This document shows, one piece after another, positions 60,300 through 64,000 of a DNA stretch of 64,000 nucleotides. The position numbers and the translations under genes are program-made. The stretch's first letter is position 1. Each line of letters begins with the position of its first letter. Below the pieces are notes generated by a model. It was not told the origin of the DNA, did no database searches, and worked only from the letters and a program-made list of their open reading frames with translations. The stretch lies in assembly GCF_004785955.1 (NCBI RefSeq), contig NZ_SJER01000007.1, positions 1 through 64,000 of the forward strand. The letters run 5' to 3'. The DNA is from Halostella litorea (lineage in GTDB: Archaea > Halobacteriota > Halobacteria > Halobacteriales > Natronoarchaeaceae).

Positions 60300-61226
60300 T
60301 TATTCCTCGAGAACGTCGATGAGTTCTTCTGCCGTTCGACTAATCCGGCCGAGGCGCTCGCGAACGACCTCGGGATCGTCCGACTCCCACGCAGCGAGGT
60401 AGAACGCTGACCCGCTAGTGTCGAGCCCGCAGTAGCGACCGACAACGTACGCGACGGCTTCAGCCTCGACCTCGCGTTTTGCCCGTTCGGTGTCGTCGTC
60501 GACGTCGAAGTGGAGCAGGGCGTGGGCATACTCGTGAATCAGCGTCCGCGCAAGGTCGGCCTCGTTCTCCCGATCGCGCACCTCGACGAGCGGTTGGACG
60601 TCGACGAGGCTCAGCTGCTCGCAGATGCCCTTCGCCTCGCCGTGGGTCCAGTCTTCGTCGGGAACGATTCGCACTGTCACGCCGAGCTCATCAGCGGCGG
60701 CAGTTAGCTGTTCGACGAGGTCACCGGCGTCGCCGGTCGCTTCCGTGTCTAGGTCGGGAAGCGGCTCGCCCTCGGTCTGGGAGACGTCGAACACCGGCGC
60801 GGGCTTGAACCCGACCAGGCCCTCGGACCACTCCTCGGGCGGCGTCTCGTCGTAGTCACAGTCGCTGTCCTCGTGGTAGCTCGGCGAGTTCTCGCACTCC
60901 GGGCACTGCTTCGTGATGATTGGCGCCCAGATCCAGATGGCCGACTCACCCTCCGTGACGTGACGGTCGAACTCCTCCTGCCACGTCCGGTAGCCAGCCA
61001 CGCGGGTTGCCTCGGGACACTGCCGCTTGATGAGGAGCGTGTTCCGATACGAGTAGTCGTGGAAGCGACTCTGGACGTCCAGCCACTCCTGGAACTCCGC
61101 GCTGGCCTGCGCGTCGTCGACGCCGGCGACGAGGTCGTCGATCCACTGTTCGATCGTACTGTTCATCTCGTCTGATCGCGTGTCGGTCTGGTCGAAGGAG
61201 ACCGACGAGTCTCTGGTCGTAGCCAT
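60300..61226 (-). CDS. ArdC-like antirestriction protein (ssDNA-binding plus metallopeptidase)
   Basis: The protein has 308 residues from ATG 61226. The ArdC N-terminal domain (about 20-150) includes HDYSYRNTLLIKRQCPEATR and AGYRTWQEEFDRHV, with an inserted Cys group (C108, C111, C123) that could bind zinc. The C-terminal metallopeptidase domain has H-E-Y-A-H (231-235) and a downstream Glu-rich helix (EVEAEAVAYVV). ArdC-type proteins protect incoming single-stranded plasmid DNA from host restriction. This fits the conjugation operon. Confidence 0.85.
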   Translation of the reverse strand: MATTRDSSVSFDQTDTRSDEMNSTIEQWIDDLVAGVDDAQASAEFQEWLDVQSRFHDYSYRNTLLIKRQCPEATRVAGYRTWQEEFDRHVTEGESAIWIWAPIITKQCPECENSPSYHEDSDCDYDETPPEEWSEGLVGFKPAPVFDVSQTEGEPLPDLDTEATGDAGDLVEQLTAAADELGVTVRIVPDEDWTHGEAKGICEQLSLVDVQPLVEVRDRENEADLARTLIHEYAHALLHFDVDDDTERAKREVEAEAVAYVVGRYCGLDTSGSAFYLAAWESDDPEVVRERLGRISRTAEELIDVLEE

Positions 61227-61277
61227 TGTGTGCACGGAATCGAGTTCACGGCGACTGCATCAGTTCAGACCGCGCCG

Positions 61278-61313
61278 CGCCCCTCAGGGGCGTTCAAAAA
61301 ACCGCTCTGGCGG
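61278..61313 (-). terminator. terminator of the 61314-61661 gene followed by an ArdC leader stem
   Basis: On the minus strand, ACCGC-CAGA-GCGGT followed by TTTTTT (61296-61301) ends just past the upstream gene's stop and looks like an intrinsic terminator. Five bases further, CGCCCC-TGA-GGGGCG (61278-61292) forms a second stem in the ArdC leader. Confidence 0.55.
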
Positions 61314-61661
61314 TTAGCGGAGCTCGTGACGTTCGTCCGCAAAGCCGACCGTAACGAGGTACTCGAGGAACTCGTCGAACCGCTCAACGTCGCTGGGCGT
61401 GTCGGTCGCAAGGTGACGCGCCCACTCGATGGCCCACTGGAAGGCGGGATCCGTGCCGCCCTTGCCGTGAATGTACCACCACCGGGCCGCTTTCAGCACG
61501 ACCAGCGGATTCGTCGGCGGCTGCTCGCCAGCAAGCCCACGGGTGATGGATTCGATTTCGTCGGGGACGTCGGCGGAATCGACCTCCGCTGATTGCGTGT
61601 TGTCGATATCGACCGGGATCTCGTCGATCGAGACGGTGTCAGGACGCTGTTGTTGACTCAC
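61314..61661 (-). CDS. small plasmid protein, function unknown
   Basis: The protein has 115 residues with a GTG start at 61661 and GGTGATT upstream. The C-terminal half is folded and Trp/Arg-rich (VVLKAARWWYIHGKGGTDPA, FQWAIEWARHLA, FDEFLEYLVTVGF); the N-terminal half is acidic and disordered. It precedes ArdC on the same strand. Leader has T6 (61715-61720) then a GCCC/GGGC stem, as for the SWIM gene. Confidence 0.5.
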   Translation of the reverse strand: MSQQQRPDTVSIDEIPVDIDNTQSAEVDSADVPDEIESITRGLAGEQPPTNPLVVLKAARWWYIHGKGGTDPAFQWAIEWARHLATDTPSDVERFDEFLEYLVTVGFADERHELR

Positions 61662-61802
61662 TGGAAATCACCTCTGAGAGCTTTCGAAGGAGCCCTCGCC
61701 CTCTCTGGGGGCACAAAAAACAGGTCGCGACGTCATGCCGGCGGGAGGTAGACGCTCTGTTCGCCGGCAGATACCTTTGTGCTGAACGTGGGACTTCGCT
61801 TG

Positions 61803-63020
61803 TTAGTCAACTACTGGTTGGACTGGCAGCCGTTCGAGTCGGCGATGGCACGGGATACAGAGAGTCAGCAGGTTACTCGGTACATCTGCATCGTCGACCG
61901 ACTGGTCTGGGTCGTTGTAGAACCGGCGTCGAGGAATCCGGTGGTGAACCGGGAGATCACGACCGAATTTCTCGCGGTGAGCTTCACGGCCCATACCGCA
62001 GCGCAGGCAGGACTCGTTGTCACGGGTGATGATCTCCTCACGAATCTGTGGCCAGTTCGAGCCAAACGGAACTATCTCAGTATCTGACTGACGGTAGTTT
62101 TCTAGATAGTCCGGGTCGGCCGCTTGAAGGGCCGTTCGCCACGTTCCGAATTCACGCTGATACGGATCGATGGTAAACTTCCCGTGTTCGTTCATTTCCG
62201 TTGTTGTCGGTGGGTGGCCCAGCTCATTCGCAACAGCCCGCAGTTCGGCTAATAACTCCTCCCGTGGAATTCGCCACCGCTCATTCGGCTCGAAGCCGGC
62301 AGCTCGGAGAGCTTCATTCCACGAACCGAATCGCTCCTGATAGACTGCTGCACTCCATTTCCCTTGGTTTCGCATTTCATCCTTCCGAGGGACATGGCCT
62401 AGCTCTTCGGCGAGACGGTTGAGTTCGGATATCAGATCCTCCTCGCTCACATCCCATACGGAGTGGACTTCCAACTCAGCCTGTCGAAGAGCACGATTCC
62501 AGGTTCCAAACGCTCGCTTGTACGAATCCGAGGTGTAGGGGCCACTCCGGTCCATTTCATCTGTTGTGGGCGGTCGACCCAGTTTCTCAGCGAACCCCTG
62601 TAAGGCAGTAATGAGTCTCTCTTCGGAGAGATTCATTTCAACGTTCGGCTCAAAATCGGCCGCCCGTAGTGCTGCATTCCATCCTCCAAATCGCTTGCAG
62701 TATGTCTTCACCGAATACTTTCCGTGAGCACTGTATTCACGCTCTGACGGGGTTCCTCCCACGATGTCGGCAACCGATTTGAGATCAGTAAGGAGGTCCT
62801 CTTCGGACGTCGATGGTCGTCCGTCTGGATCATTCGTTCCGGTTTGAAGTCCGGCAGCCTCGAGTGCGTTATTCCACGACTCGAACCGATTCCCGTACGT
62901 CTTCGAAGCATGAGGTCCTGAATCGTCCATCTCACTCTGCGATGGGGGACGACCGAGTTCCTCAGCGAACTTCTGGAGCCGATTGAGGAGTTCATCGTCT
63001 GAGTACAGCTTCTTGCCCAT
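61803..63020 (-). CDS. HNH endonuclease with five homing-type DNA-binding repeats
   Basis: The protein has 405 residues from ATG 63020. Five repeats of about 62-65 residues share (E/D)ELLxxLxxxAxELGxxPxxxEM, then a G-x-(Y/F) turn and FGSWNxALRAAG, the homing-endonuclease-associated repeat pattern. The C terminus is an HNH domain: CLRCGM, LPVHHRIPRR, LLTLCIPCHRRLE. It may cut DNA at a long recognition site or act on mobile DNA. No intron or intein boundary is visible here. Confidence 0.8.
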   Translation of the reverse strand: MGKKLYSDDELLNRLQKFAEELGRPPSQSEMDDSGPHASKTYGNRFESWNNALEAAGLQTGTNDPDGRPSTSEEDLLTDLKSVADIVGGTPSEREYSAHGKYSVKTYCKRFGGWNAALRAADFEPNVEMNLSEERLITALQGFAEKLGRPPTTDEMDRSGPYTSDSYKRAFGTWNRALRQAELEVHSVWDVSEEDLISELNRLAEELGHVPRKDEMRNQGKWSAAVYQERFGSWNEALRAAGFEPNERWRIPREELLAELRAVANELGHPPTTTEMNEHGKFTIDPYQREFGTWRTALQAADPDYLENYRQSDTEIVPFGSNWPQIREEIITRDNESCLRCGMGREAHREKFGRDLPVHHRIPRRRFYNDPDQSVDDADVPSNLLTLCIPCHRRLERLPVQPVVD

Positions 63021-63202
63021 GATTTCTGAGGGGATTGAGTCACTCAGTTTGGTCCCGACTCGGTATTTGAATGTCCGCACTCACTCATTCCGGATATTGA
63101 TCGGAACGGCGACTCAAGGGGCGATCCTCGCGAGTCGTATGGCAGCCACCCCCACTTTTTGGAAGCGACGGCTCGCCGACTAGGATATACTGAAATTCAG
63201 TA

Positions 63203-64000
63203 CTAAGACGTCTTATTCGACGGTTTATGGATAGGCAGTTCGACGACGAAGACTGAACCAGTTGGGTCGTTGTCCTCGACCCATACGTCACCACCGAATT
63301 GGTCCGTCAGGAGATGGACGAGATATAGACCAATCCCTGATCCTGGACTGTCCAATCCTTTCTCCCCTTTCCCGAAGATTTGTTCTTTCTGTTGGTCAGG
63401 AATGCCAGGTCCATTATCTGCAATCCGGTACCGGACAGTCTCTGAGTTCTCTTCACAGGAGACGGTGATCTCAGGGGTCTCTTTGTCGTTGTGTCGGACC
63501 GCATTCTCGAGGATATTCCGGAAAACCGAAGAAAGCATCTCGTTTGCCTGTACCGACACGTCGCAGAGTTCACCCGATACGTGAAACTGCGCGTTCGGGA
63601 ACGAATCACGTACTGCAGCGAGCTCAGCGTCAAGAAGTGGCTGAAGCTGGATTTCTTCTAATTCAGCTGTTCCTTCTTCTGAGAGTGATTCAACGAACTC
63701 ACGTGCGACCTCTGTGAACTGAATTACGTGCCGGGACTTCTGTAACACTCGGTCCAGAGCGTCTTCCCCATCTTCATCGATATGGTCTTTGAGGATCTCG
63801 GCCCATCCGAGAATCACGGTCATATCGTTCCGGATATCGTGTCGAACCACGCGATTTAACGCCTCGAGTTGTTCGGTTTTCTCTTCGAGTCGCTGTCGAT
63901 ATGACTCGCGTTCAGTTACGTCGGTAACCGTCACTAATTGGCCGGTCGTTACCTCACCTGCTAAGAATGGCGTGCTCGACACGTCATAATACCGTGTTTC
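63203..64000 (-). CDS. sensor histidine kinase, C-terminal part (cut by window edge)
   Basis: The frame is open to the window edge (residues ETRYYD precede the first in-frame GTG at 63982). The visible 265 residues hold a PAS end (TTGQLVTVTDVTER), the H-box RVVRHDIRNDMTVILGWAEI, N-box FRNILENAVRHND, G1 DNGPGIP and G2 GSGIGLYLVHLL. It is a haloarchaeal HisKA-type kinase. No membrane helix is in view; the sensing domain lies beyond the window. Confidence 0.9.
   Translation of the reverse strand, partial: ETRYYDVSSTPFLAGEVTTGQLVTVTDVTERESYRQRLEEKTEQLEALNRVVRHDIRNDMTVILGWAEILKDHIDEDGEDALDRVLQKSRHVIQFTEVAREFVESLSEEGTAELEEIQLQPLLDAELAAVRDSFPNAQFHVSGELCDVSVQANEMLSSVFRNILENAVRHNDKETPEITVSCEENSETVRYRIADNGPGIPDQQKEQIFGKGEKGLDSPGSGIGLYLVHLLTDQFGGDVWVEDNDPTGSVFVVELPIHKPSNKTS

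Overview
This window looks like part of a haloarchaeal (class Halobacteria) megaplasmid or integrated conjugative element. The evidence is very acidic proteins, high-GC DNA with strong third-position G/C, HalOD1 and PhiH1-repressor family proteins, Orc1/Cdc6 initiators with origin recognition box (ORB) repeats, PolB, an archaeo-eukaryotic primase and a Tat lipoprotein. I saw no rRNA, no complete tRNA gene and no CRISPR array.

Layout. 0-0.7 kb: a transposase tail that has cut off the end of a nuclease-domain defence gene. 0.9-7.2 kb: plasmid housekeeping genes (single-strand-binding protein, PhiH1-like repressor, PIN/winged-helix pair, orphan restriction-endonuclease-like protein) with GC-rich hairpins and an almost gene-free 0.9-kb stretch. 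7.3-21.2 kb: one minus-strand, translationally coupled operon that starts with a ribbon-helix-helix-like regulator, runs through a type IV secretion apparatus (VirB2-like pilin, surface protein, Tat lipoprotein, VirB6-like, VirB3-like and VirB4-like proteins, VirD4-like coupling ATPase) and ends in a PriS/PriL-like primase pair. 21.4-22.9 kb: exonuclease VII subunits and a histone-fold protein. 23-34.7 kb: a metal/stress cargo island (PadR regulator, CopB-type and P1B-4 ATPases, copper chaperone, DoxX, SHOCT proteins, YHS/TRASH permease, two UspA proteins).

34.8-38.2 kb: a tyrosine recombinase, a palindrome-dense intergenic region, and a ParA/partner partition locus with flanking iterons. 38.2-39.6 kb: a winged-helix/nucleotidyltransferase pair. 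40.6-47.9 kb: a lower-GC seven-gene defence-like cassette (PLD-helicase, DndD-like SMC ATPase, two small proteins, DNA methyltransferase, unknown protein, deaminase-like protein). 48.1-49.9 kb: an Orc1/Cdc6 and an SRAP protein. 50.8-56.5 kb: the replication module, with a RecA-fold protein, PolB, a second Orc1/Cdc6 and an origin carrying nine ORB repeats. 56.7-64 kb: a second winged-helix/nucleotidyltransferase pair, a SWIM protein, a TrkA-C membrane protein, an ArdC-like antirestriction protein, an HNH protein and a truncated histidine kinase.

The most striking unexplained signal is a family of five dispersed intergenic elements. Each is a perfect 10-bp inverted repeat (TTAACCAACA ... TGTTGGTTAA) around a non-conserved spacer of 21-23 bp. 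They occur only in the backbone segments (5.5, 21.4, 50.6, 56.6 and 60.2 kb) and not in the central cargo. They fit neither a simple promoter nor a simple terminator role, so I propose a plasmid-specific cis site. Together the genes describe a self-replicating, self-partitioning, probably conjugative replicon that carries metal tolerance and several defence or antidefence modules.
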